From assembly GCA_013054445.1 (NCBI GenBank), contig JAAMPI010000989.1, forward strand, positions 1 through 21,540: a stretch of DNA of 21,540 bases, read 5' to 3'. A program made the translations under genes and the position numbers. Every line of letters begins with the position of its first letter. Position 1 is the stretch's first letter. Origin of the DNA: Cudoniella acicularis (Eukaryota > Ascomycota > Leotiomycetes > Helotiales > Helotiaceae). Shown in pieces: positions 10,448-19,046 of the stretch. Below the pieces are notes generated by a model. It saw only the letters and a list, made by a program, of their open reading frames with translations, was not told the origin of the DNA and searched no databases.

Positions 10448-11679
10448 ATGGCTACAATGCCTTCCGACGAGATCCTAGTCCGCGTTCAAGAAAGCCTCAA
10501 AAATGGCCCTTATGTGTGTTCGTCTCTCGTCAAGCTTGCCGGTGGAACAGCAAATTTCCTATATCGCGGCACATTGGCAAACCCTCTTGAAGACGGATCA
10601 AAAACAATTATCATCAAGCACACCGAATCTTACGTTGCCTCAAACGTCGCATTCAAATTAACCTCAACTCGCTGCGTGAGTTCATCCTCGTCATAAAACA
10701 CGTGATACGCCCCCTACGACCCAAGCTAAAATACCACAGGGCTATGAACAAGCGATCCTCAAAGCTCTAGAAACTTTCCCACCGGTCACAAACTCAGAAA
10801 TCACAGTTACAACCCCGAAGCTGTATTCTTTCATTTACGAAAATGATACCGGCACACAAATCTACTCCGATCTTCCCTCATCAGCGGATTTGAAAACTTA
10901 TGCCCTCACTCACGCTCTGATGAAGGAGCAATGCTCCCGCCTCGGCTACAGTATCGGTGCTTGGGCGAAGGCATTCCATATTTGGGCTGCTGCGCCCGAA
11001 CAGAAGGAGTTGAGAGAGAAAATGAAAGGGAATACCGCGATGAAAGAATTGAAGTATCGGTTGAATTACACGAATTTGGTTGCTACGATTGATAATTTTC
11101 CAGAAATACTGGAGGCAAGTAGGGGGGTATTTGAGGAGGTTGCGAAGGAAACGAAGGAGGAGTTGGATAGGGAGGAGGGCAGTTTGATTCATGGGGACTT
11201 TTGGAGCGGGAAGTGAGTCCTTCCTTTCCCACAACTCCCTGTCTGCGAAGGTCCTAACACTATTCAGTGTCCTCCTACCCAACACACCCCTCCCAGACGC
11301 CTCTCACCCCCTCAACGTCTACATAATCGACTGGGAGCTCTCACACCTCAGCCACCCCGCCTTCGACCTCGGCCAAATGTTCGCCGAGCTGTACGAGCTC
11401 AAACACTTCAAAGACATCGATGCCGGCGTGTGGCTCATCGAATCTTTCTTGCGAGGCTATGGAAAACTCTCGCTGGAAATGGCTTCCAAGACCGCTGTGC
11501 ATGTTGGTGCGCATTTGGTTTGTTGGGGGAGTAGGGTGCAGGGATGGGGAACCAAGGAACAGGTCGAGGGTGTGGTGGAGATTGGGAGGGAGTTTGTGAG
11601 GAAGGGGTGGGAGGAGGATGTGGAGTGGTTTGAGGGAGGGCCCTTGGAGTGTTTGTTTGTGGGGGTGGAGAGGGAGTGA
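10448..11679 (+). CDS. APH/choline-kinase-fold phosphotransferase
   Basis: This is a predicted small-molecule kinase of the aminoglycoside phosphotransferase fold; its substrate is unknown. Exons 10448-10675, 10740-11212 and 11268-11679 give 370 residues with the frame intact. The intron ends are GTGAGT..CAG and GTGAGT..CAG, with CTAAC near 11253. AGGTANFLYR (31-40) forms the nucleotide loop, and K57 in IIIKHTE is the expected ATP lysine. The hinge is YSDLPSS. The catalytic loop is HGDFWSGN (227-234), and D255 in YIIDWE is the metal-binding aspartate, followed by HPAFDLGQM. The second intron splits the Asn codon of HGDFWSGN, which supports the splice choice. All key residues are present. The start ATG is the first in frame; a second Met lies four codons in. 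It diverges from the NACHT-ankyrin gene, with no evidence that they work together. Confidence 0.87.
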
Positions 11680-11693
11680 GTGGATGTTTACTG

Positions 11694-11699
11694 AATAAA
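11694..11699 (+). terminator. Polyadenylation signal of the kinase gene
   Basis: A canonical AATAAA lies 15 bases after the kinase stop codon on the same strand. This is close to the stop for a fungal transcript but within the range seen in compact genomes. Confidence 0.45.
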
Positions 11700-12074
11700 T
11701 GACGAATTTCTCCTTTGAAATCAAATTCTCAAGTATGCCCGGTTATGTGAAAGCCGTGCCTGCTCAAACTTAGACTCAATTGCTAACATCTCTAATATCA
11801 GCAAATGAATTCGGGAAAATGAAATGGAAGACAGCGCAAGGGGTGTGCGTCATATATCGCAATTGCCAAGTTCGATAATTTTTTCGGCTTGTATTCGGGC
11901 AGGTACCAAATTTGCGCACCCTTTAGTGATCCGGTTAATAACGGTCTGCATGCACGCCGATTAATTTCCCATTGGCAGAAAGGGCCCTCAAAGAAAATAC
12001 ATTGCAGCTGTGTACCTGTATTTATTTCCTAAAATGGAAAATGGGTACTGATTAGTAATGCGCAAAGAATGGGA

Positions 12075-12100
12075 ATTGATCATCAAGATTGATCATCGAG
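12075..12100 (+). repeat. 13-bp tandem duplication carrying two TGATCA palindromes
   Basis: ATTGATCATCAAG at 12075-12087 is followed directly by ATTGATCATCGAG at 12088-12100, with one mismatch. Each copy contains the six-base palindrome TGATCA. It lies 37 bases upstream of a TATA box and about 217 bases before the start codon of the extended SDR, a position that would suit a transcription-factor site. No factor is assigned. Confidence 0.45.
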
Positions 12101-12136
12101 GGATGGGAAGGAGCTTCAAGGAGGGTGGTTTCATGG

Positions 12137-12146
12137 TATATAAATA
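12137..12146 (+). promoter_or_regulatory. TATA box of the extended SDR gene
   Basis: TATATAAATA is a close match to the TATA consensus. It lies 171 bases upstream of the ATG at 12317 on the same strand, in a region without other open frames. This is the clearest core-promoter motif in the window. Confidence 0.5.
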
Positions 12147-12316
12147 TGAAGTGAAGCCCATGGGATTTAGGATTGAACATAGTTCTCAAGTTTTGAGAGA
12201 TTTGACCTATTTCTTGTGTCTGAGAAATCATATCGCTTCTCGTTTTACTCTGTCGTGAGCTACACCTATTTACTCATTGGGGAACTGCACGAAGCGCCAA
12301 ATCCATCACTCCCAGA

Positions 12317-13501
12317 ATGTCGCCATCAATCCTCGTATTCGGCGCCACAGGCCTCATGGGTTCTCACCTCATCTCTTTTCTCAAAAAAACCATCCCCACG
12401 CTCTCCCTCACCGTCTGCATCCGCAACAACTCCTCCACTCTGCTCGACTACCTCAACAACACCGTAAACGTGAACCGAATCGCTAACGGGGATTTCAGCG
12501 AGCACGACAAAATTTCTCAATTGGCTGCTGAGCACGACATTGTTATCAACTGTGGAAGTTCGTGGGACGTGCCGCTTACCAAAACCATTATTAATGGCTT
12601 GACAAAGAGATTTGAAGAGGGGAGGGGAAAGGGAAGTTTGATTCATGTTAGTGGGACGGGCAATTTTGTGGATGGGAGGAGGGATGGGAAGTTTGCTGGT
12701 CCCGGGACTGGGGGCAGTAAGGTGTGGAATGTAAGTCGCCCGCTTGCCTAAAATTGAGGATTGGAGAAGAGAGAATTAACGAGGAGACTTTTGTTTAGGA
12801 TGATGATGAAGAGGATATGAAGTTGATCAATACTAGTATGCTCAACGGCGGGCCTGACGCAGAGTAAGTACTATCCGAACCTTACCGGTCTCGCGAAGGG
12901 AGACATGAACTAACAGAAAGAAAAAAATCAGAGTCCTAGAAGTAGGCAAAACCAAAAAAAATAAACACCTACATCATCTTCCCCTCCGGCGTCTACGGCT
13001 CCTCTCTCGGTCCCACCCCCGGCTCCGCCCCGGGTGTAATCCAACTCCTCTACAAACTGCAAGCCCAACAACTCGGATTCGTGCCCTACATCGGAGACGG
13101 CAGCTCCCTCTTCCAATCTCTGCATGTTGAAGACTTTCCCCCCTTCGCCTTGAAAGTTCTCGACGAAGCATTGAAGACAGAGGAGCCTGAAGGAAGTGTT
13201 TATAAGAGATGTTATATTGTTTCTAGTCAAGCGACGACGTGGAAGGAGACGAGCACGGCGTTTGCAAAGTTGTTGCATGCTCAGGGGGGTAGTTGGGAGT
13301 CCCAAGCCGAGAAGTGTGAGGTGGGAGGAAGCGGGGGAGGGCGAACTGCCTAATTTACAGGCTGGGAGTATGTTGTTCAAGAATGATAGGGCGAAGAAAT
13401 TGGGGTTTAAGCCGGTTAAAGAGGGTGTGCTGGAGTATTTGGAGAAGGAGTTAGAGACTTTGTCGCCAGAGTCTTCCGTACGTTCAGCTCCGTTTTGTTA
13501 A
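12317..13501 (+). pseudogene. Extended/atypical SDR (NAD(P)-binding epimerase-like), two homopolymer frameshifts
   Basis: This Rossmann-fold protein belongs to the NAD-dependent epimerase/NmrA-like group; its substrate is unknown. Exons are 12317-12730, 12799-12863 and 12932 onward, with GTAAGT donors and an ACTAAC branch near 12909. The N-terminus has VFGATGLMG, the expected GxxGxxG dinucleotide loop, followed by HDIVINCGSS and LIHVSGTG. Exon 3 begins with EVLEVGKTK and then shifts by +1 in an A8 run at 12954-12961; the next frame reads INTYIIFPSGVYG. A second +1 shift occurs in a G6 run at 13284-13289, separating FAKLLHAQG from VVGSPKPRS. Conceptually the product is about 348 residues, a normal length. 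Both shifts are in homopolymers, so sequencing error is a serious alternative. A 44-base intron (13478-13521) could give a slightly different C-terminus. Confidence 0.8.
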
Positions 13502-14906
13502 GTGTTTTGTGATGGATACAGAAGAAGGAGAAAAGAGGTGGGTGAGGCTATAATTATGAGCACCGCACTAACTGTCAGCACTAATCATTGCTTTTTGTCA
13601 CTTTTTACATTGTGACTTTTCTTCTCTTCCTCTCACAAGCACAAGCGCATACACGTACTACGAGCCACGCGGGACGAGGAGACCTAGGAGTCAGGAGCTA
13701 AGAAAGGAGCCAGGAGAGGAGACGGGTACACAGGCGGGGACTTTGGAATAGCTTCAGAGGGAAGCAGGTGTTGGGAGGACTCAAAGAACTAGGGGGAGAT
13801 GGACAAGTGGAAAGTGGAAGGTGGACTGTCTATAGTGGAGCCTCACGTTCGCTCTCCCCTGTTTGCCCCACACCAGAACGGAACCACCTAGCAATTGCCA
13901 ATCCAATTGCGTTGCATCAAACCATCAGGGAAACTTGAGGAGTGCTTTCGTAAGGGCTAGTATTTGGAAGAATCCATTCTCTATTACTAAAATCGTCGAA
14001 GTGAAGTAGAAGATGTGTATGACAAAAAGTTCGGACCCGCGGTAGTGTGAGATACCCCAACCTTCTCCAGTTAATTCACCCCCTCGCCCAATTCCCATGA
14101 GTGAATGATCCGCTCTCCTTGTACAGCCCAGTCCGTCTCAAGTTGTGCGTCAAGCACAATTGCTGGGTCAGAAACCCGCTGACCAGGAGCTTCTCCAGCG
14201 ATGCAGAGCGATGGGAAGAGAAAGCTGTACCAATTTCATATAGTCAGTACGTCTGCAGATTTAATGGGGTCAAATGAGGTGTTCAAAAGATAAGAGCCCG
14301 TCTTATTCAAGCAGCCAAGTTACGTGATCTGGTTTGGGGAAATTATAGCTCTCTGTGAATTGAGAAACTATAATATATCTCGCCAAAAGAGGGAGGAAGG
14401 GAAAGGGGGTTACTTATATTCTGTCCTTAGATCTATTTTCATAGCCCCATGTATAAGGTTGCAAGTTCTTGTTCAAACATACACCAAGATGACCAGCTAT
14501 CTTGATAGCATCTAGTCACAGCCCCCCTGAGTCACGGAATACGTGCTTAATCGATCAAAATATACTATCTCATAGGGTGAATTTTCCGAGGTGTGCCTCA
14601 TCCTATGGCTTCCTCGCATCCCTTTGACGGAGTGTTACGGGAACGCTGAGAACGTTCTTCTTCAGACATGCCCAATTAGTAGTTGCGTTATCCAACTCGC
14701 TAAAATTTCCAAATGTAGCGAGCGGCCGCACTTACGAGTAACGGACCGCAATTTATCATTTTCAAGAGGAATCCAACCTCTCACCTAGCTACCATCACGA
14801 CTGACCCAACAAACATCAATATCAACATCAGTATCAAAATCTTCCCAACTTTTGTCTTTCGCTCCGCAGCAACCGCAGGTGTCGTTTTCATCAGCCTTTA
14901 CCAGCC
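13502..14906. other. Intergenic region without recognised genes
   Basis: I see no gene, tRNA or clear transposon here. A purine-rich block lies around 13670-13820. The small open frames at 14324-14515 and 14591-14788 have no domain-like character. The last 100 bases before 14907 contain repeated ATCA-type words (ACATCAATATCAACATCAG), a leader-like low-complexity tract. Confidence 0.5.
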
Positions 14907-15267
14907 ATGGCCAAAACTCCAGGCGACGCAGGGTTACCTGCCGCAGGTATGAAATTCCTAACCTGCACGACTTAACACCCGAGGACTCTTAACTAACCGC
15001 TTGCACGCAGCGACATTGAATCCTAACGCACCAGCCGTATGGGAATGGAAAGACTTTCGATTTATGATTGTACTCCTGGTTGGCATGATATACAGCATCA
15101 TGACTGGATTTGAGGCATATTCCCGCTTTGAAACCTGGGAAACAACAAAATCAGTTCAGAAGGCGACTCTGATCGTGGGTGCTTTGTCAGTGGTGGGGAT
15201 GCCGTTTGCAGTTCACCATACTGTCTACCTGTACCTTCACTTGCAACGCAAAGAGAAGAACACATAG
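14907..15267 (+). CDS. Small two-helix membrane protein, 98 residues
   Basis: I do not recognise the family. Exon 1 (14907-14946) encodes MAKTPGDAGLPAA, and exon 2 (15011-15267) the rest. The intron is GTATGA..GCAG with a TTAACTAAC branch site, and the split Ala codon joins in frame. Two hydrophobic stretches are visible: residues about 31-46 (MIVLLVGMIYSIMTGF) and residues about 67-92 (starting ATLIVGALSVVGMPFAV). Between them is a charged loop, YSRFETWETTKSVQK, and the protein ends with basic residues, LQRKEKNT. This pattern suggests an integral membrane protein with two helices. The start is ATG in a good context (AGCCATGG), and without the intron the second exon lacks a proper start. Both flanks are long intergenic regions. 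Confidence 0.68.
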
Positions 15268-15663
15268 ATATAATGTGTGGGGAGGTTGATGATGTTTTGT
15301 AAGCGGGGTTGAATTTCTGGAGATGGTGGTTGGAGAGATAGGGCTCTGGCAGACGAGTGGGAAGCATGTGATCGATAGAATGATCTAGCCAGACAAAGTA
15401 TGCAAGTCTGCTTCTCAGACTTTGTCTGCGTGTAAGGGAAGGAGACATGCAGCAGCAAGCCAAATTATAGGGATATTTGTACGGGCATTGAAACTTTTTT
15501 CACTTCAGTTATCAGTATTCCCGCGACAAGTGACGCTCCGCTGGTCAGTACCCTCGATCCCTCGGCCTAGCTAAAACACCAACCCACGGTATGCTTGGCT
15601 ATATTTGTGAAGCTTTTCATTAAAATTGAGGATACACCTGAGATGCTTCTACTTACTCGAGCG

Positions 15664-15877
15664 TAGACTGCGTGATGGGTANCCCACGGGTACCCGTTTN
15701 GCCGTGCNTCTCTTTTGTTTCTAGGCCNAATTTAATACNGATTTTTTGACAGAACTGGAAATTTCGAGTCTATTACGAAAATATGATATTTATTAAAAAA
15801 AAACCTTAGGGCTTTACCCGACGCACGGCTAGGCACGGACCAACTGGTCCGTGTACGGGTACCCATCACGCAGTCTA
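15664..15877. mobile_element. MITE with ~20-bp terminal inverted repeats and TA ends
   Basis: The left end reads TAGACTGCGTGATGGGTA and the right end, reverse-complemented, reads the same, continuing into CCC after one N on the left. The outermost TA on each side fits a TA target duplication, as made by Tc1/mariner-type transposases. The internal part is AT-rich and non-coding, and the whole is about 214 bases, so this is a non-autonomous element. The left arm contains the palindrome ACGGGTACCCGT (15686-15697), and the right arm contains a perfect hairpin. Five N bases (15682, 15700, 15708, 15728, 15739) fall in the left half. Confidence 0.78.
15834..15853. repeat. Perfect 9-bp-arm hairpin inside the MITE
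   Basis: CACGGACCA and TGGTCCGTG are exact reverse complements separated by two bases (AC). It lies subterminal to the right end of the MITE. It may be a transposase-binding or structural feature, or an insertion present only in this arm, because the left arm lacks the same sequence. Confidence 0.6.
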
Positions 15878-16553
15878 GGCATACGTAATAGTACGACTAA
15901 GCGAGTCGCTATATCCTGGTCAGCTTCTCGATTTAGTGATAGGCTAGATAAGGATAAGAGGAGCGCTTACTAGCTGACTATACGAAGGCGTTTATTAGTC
16001 GATCCTTCTCCTATTGGTTTAACCGATCTGATGAAGTCATACTGTTTTAATTATGTAGCTAGGTTCAATTAGATAGTTCGCATGCGATTGGCGCTCGGGA
16101 GGCGTGCGTTGCTGCCTGTTAGTGCCTTGTAGCCTGATGCCCAAATAATCGATCCCAATCACAGTCTCACCCAAACCCAGAAAATAACTTCGATATGTTT
16201 GATTACGAGTTTTGGAATACGTAGAAACTACTTACTTATTTTTTAGATGATTTTTTGGCTGCCGAAATGGGTAATCAGATGTTCAGTGGACATGGGAAGG
16301 CGGATGGAATTCTTGCCCTCTCTCTATTGGGGGGTCGTTGACTAGGTAGAATACTTTTGCTGCCAAGCCGAATAACGTATCATTACATACACAATGAGAA
16401 GAAAGGTCTGACCACCTGAAACACGAGTAAGAGATTCAACTTGTAGTGTTCTCAGAGCGTGAGGAAGTGATTGATTGTGTAACTTAACGAGCTGGAAAGA
16501 CAATCCATCGTTATTCCAACGATGAAAATGCAAAAATCAGGTTCACTAATCAA

Positions 16554-16620
16554 GATCCACCGGACTAGCACTTTTATCGGTTGCGGTGTAATTGTTACAC
16601 CGTGTGCGTGCTTGTGGATC
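16554..16620. repeat. Nested inverted repeat with central 8-bp hairpin
   Basis: The outer arms are GATCCAC (16554-16560) and GTGGATC (16614-16620). Inside, AGCAC near 16566 faces GTGCT near 16608. The centre is a perfect hairpin, CGGTGTAA-TTG-TTACACCG, at 16584-16602. It is non-coding. It could be a small foldback element or a protein-binding site about 470 bases before the SDR at 17075. Confidence 0.5.
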
Positions 16621-17074
16621 CACTATCTTCGCTAAAGCCTTGAGAGATTCAAACCAGAATAATCACCTAGTTTCTCCAAAAGTCAATTTCGAGCGAAATA
16701 TCGGGTCCTTGCAAAGCTCACTCGGTATTTGTGCTGTGCGCGATTCCTCCAGCCCCCGCTAGGTAGGCTCATCAAACTTGCTCCGTCCTGTAAACTCTAT
16801 GTGAGCGGTCTGGTTCGTCATACATGCAAGCACTCACGCCATAGAAACTAGTTTGATGCGTAATCAGTATTTTTGCTCGGATGTGGAGGACCTGATGTTA
16901 GAGGTGATTTGAAATCCAGGCATTGTAGCTTCCACGCGTCAAGTATGGCCTTGGTACTAAAAGACACAGTGTGACGCATATAGTCGATATTCCCCATATC
17001 TTTCCTGTACCTCTCCACGCATTCTTAAAACCAATACAAACTCACACAATTTTTATATTGCATAATCGCTCATT

Positions 17075-17935
17075 ATGGCAACCACCTCAACTACTTCCTC
17101 TTTGACTCTGGCTGGCAAGGTTGCCATTGTCACGGGTGCATCACGTGGCATTGGAGCTGCTATAGCTCTGGAGTTGGCGAAGCGTGGAGCAAAGGTAGCT
17201 TCCATACCCGGGAAAATAAATTGCCGAATCTCTAACGTGGTTCATGTAGGTCGTTATCACTTATGTCTCGCCTAGCAGTGAGAATTTGGCGGCTGAGGTA
17301 GTTTCTACCATCGAAAATCTCGGTAATGGCGCCGCCGCCATCAAAATCCAGGCTGATATGGCCTCGCTCAATGCCCCAAAAAAGATTGTGAAGGAAACAC
17401 TTGCGGCATTCGGGACTTCGATTGACATCCTCGTTAACAACGCCGGCTCGAAATCTCCAAGCTGCTTGCGGATTTCACCGTCGAGGACTACGAAGCCCTC
17501 CTGAACGTCAATGTTCGTGGTGTCTTTTTCTTGACCCAGGCCGTCGTTCCACATCTCCGACAGCCGGGACGTATCATTAATATCGGATCCGTTTTGGGCC
17601 GCATCGCTCAGCCGCACACTAGCATCTATGGTGCGTCGAAGGCTGCCGTTGATGCTCTCACTCGTAGCTGGGCATCTGAGCTGGGTGCTGTCGGACATAC
17701 GGTTAATTCCATCGCTCCTGGCCTTACTCAGACGGATATGATGGATTCCGCCGTGAAGAAACAAGGTGCACGGGCGGAGCAAGTTCTTCAGGTTCAAAAG
17801 ATGTTGACTCCACTAGAGCATAGAATTGGAAAGGTGGAGGATATTGCACTGGCCACTGCGATGATCGCCGAACCTCAGAGCAGATGGATCACAGGACAGA
17901 GTATCCAGGCATCCGGAGGTCTCTACATGAATTGA
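17075..17935 (+). pseudogene. Classical SDR (3-oxoacyl-reductase-like), one frameshift
   Basis: Intact members are NAD(P)H-dependent reductases of carbonyl substrates. Exon 1 is 17075-17194 and exon 2 is 17250-17935; the intron is GTAGCT..TGTAG with a TCTAAC branch. Visible motifs are TGASRGIG (residues 20-27), NNAG (about 103-106), the serine of INIGS (154), and Y167 and K171 in SIYGASK. The tail RWITGQSIQASGGLYMN is the usual SDR C-terminus. One base is missing near 17446-17452, after NNAGS and before EISKLLADF, so the frame as given stops early at KPS. With the shift bridged, the product has 268 residues, the family's usual length. The enzyme would be intact apart from this one base, so a sequencing error or a very young pseudogene are both possible. 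HET-fragment sequence begins within 140 bases downstream. Confidence 0.84.
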
Positions 17936-18072
17936 GATGTCTAGGTTCTTGGGAGAGACTTAGTAAGGAAAGAAGGTTATACTTTGGCTAGCGTCTTTCT
18001 TCTGTGGCTTTGAATTGCCCGAAGCATGTTAGTGTTATAAGTTGTAAGAGAAAATAAGTATTGAAATACAAA

Positions 18073-18489
18073 TTATTGTGAAATGTAGAAGTTTGTACTA
18101 CGTGTGGTATGTGAGACCGACGCAATAAGCTCTTGTAAGGTCCAACCTCGAGTGAACCATCTGCTTTTCCGAAACGTCGACTCCCAAGGCTCGTTGGACT
18201 TGTCGTCCGTATCGAAAGGACGTCTCGAAACATCTGAAAGATAGACGTAGCATTTAGTCATATTCTGGTACCAGCGAAACATAGAGTTGATAGCCTCTGC
18301 GAGCTCGGTGCTGCTCGATTTATCGATACAACAAGTGTCCACCCAAAAGTATTGCAAGCCGTCACGCTTAGCTTGTTATCCGCAGAACTGTATCTTGCCA
18401 TAGCCAGCCATCTTCTTGCCGGTGCTATCCGTCAGATCTGCCAAAGTGACCTCCTCCACTCCCCATCTGTGCGAAAGTACGATAGTGTA
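18073..18489 (-). pseudogene. HET-domain fragment (heterokaryon incompatibility), truncated at both ends with internal TAA
   Basis: HET domains mediate cell death after fusion of genetically unlike fungal strains. On the minus strand I read TIVLSHRWGVEEVT, then GKKMAGYGKIQFCG, a TAA stop (18376-18378), then QAKRDGLQYFWVDTCCIDK, EAINSMFRWY, CYVYLSDVS and FTRGWTLQELIA. These are successive conserved HET blocks in one frame. The usual 40-50 residues before the SHxWG block are missing, because LINE sequence begins at about 18490. After ELIA (about 18121) the similarity ends, and the frame stops at 18073. The TAA replaces CAA or GAA; CAA to TAA would be a RIP-type change. This is a remnant, not a working gene. 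Confidence 0.85.
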
Positions 18490-19046
18490 CACGTGAGTCC
18501 ATGTGTGTGGATGATGTCTATGAGGTCCTCTGCCTCTGGTTCTTGTTGTCTTATCTCTGGGCCACCCCAATACCAATGGTGGAGATTGAAGTCTCCCAAA
18601 ATCATCTGGTCCGAGTATGCATGTTCTTGCAGTGCCTGTTGCAGTTCTGGAGGGCTGCTCCTCCGGTTCTCTGTACTCAGCGGTGGGTTATACAAATTGT
18701 GGATTGTGAGTTCCTAGGCCTCCTCCCCCTCGCAGCCAAGGCATCTTATCGAGAGAGTACAGATATCTCTTGTGCGCTCTATGACTCTCGATGACGTCTC
18801 ATCGAGTCTCTTGTTACTAAAGCACACCCTTGCTGGTGCGTCTCTGGTATCTTGTAGGAAGACGAGGTAGAAGGATGCGGGTATCGGATTGTGAGTGGTC
18901 GACGTAAATGGGTTTCTCCATGGTTCTTGGATCGCTAGAATATCGTACTCCAGTATGTTCTGGTCTCGTAGAAGTGTTGCCATCACGATGTCCTTGGATC
19001 TCATGACATTATACTGTAGGATCGATAACGTGTTCGTATTATTCAT
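18490..19046 (-). pseudogene. LINE ORF2 remnant: AP-endonuclease-like (EEP) domain
   Basis: Starting at the ATG at 19046, the frame reads MNNTNTLSILQYNVMRSK, followed by EYDILAIQEPWRNPF, the N and E-P blocks of exonuclease-endonuclease-phosphatase domains. A TAG at 18714-18716 interrupts it. The same frame then continues with ELTIHNLYNPP and ILGDFNLHH, the GDFN motif of LINE endonucleases. It ends at HGLTCTL, where the HET sequence takes over in another frame. In a complete element this endonuclease would nick the target DNA and be followed by reverse transcriptase, which is missing here. Confidence 0.84.

Larger units (their letters stand above)
11680..12316. other. Intergenic region between kinase and extended SDR
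   Basis: No gene is seen. The region holds a poly(A) signal near its start, a 13-base tandem duplication and a TATA box, all listed separately. The rest has ordinary composition. Confidence 0.55.
15268..17074. other. Gene-free region with a MITE and a nested inverted repeat
   Basis: No protein gene is supported. The region contains a MITE-like element (15664-15877), all five N bases of the window and an inverted repeat at 16554-16620, listed separately. The last 100 bases before 17075 should hold the promoter of the downstream SDR; TTTTTATATTGC lies about 25 bases before its ATG. Confidence 0.55.
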
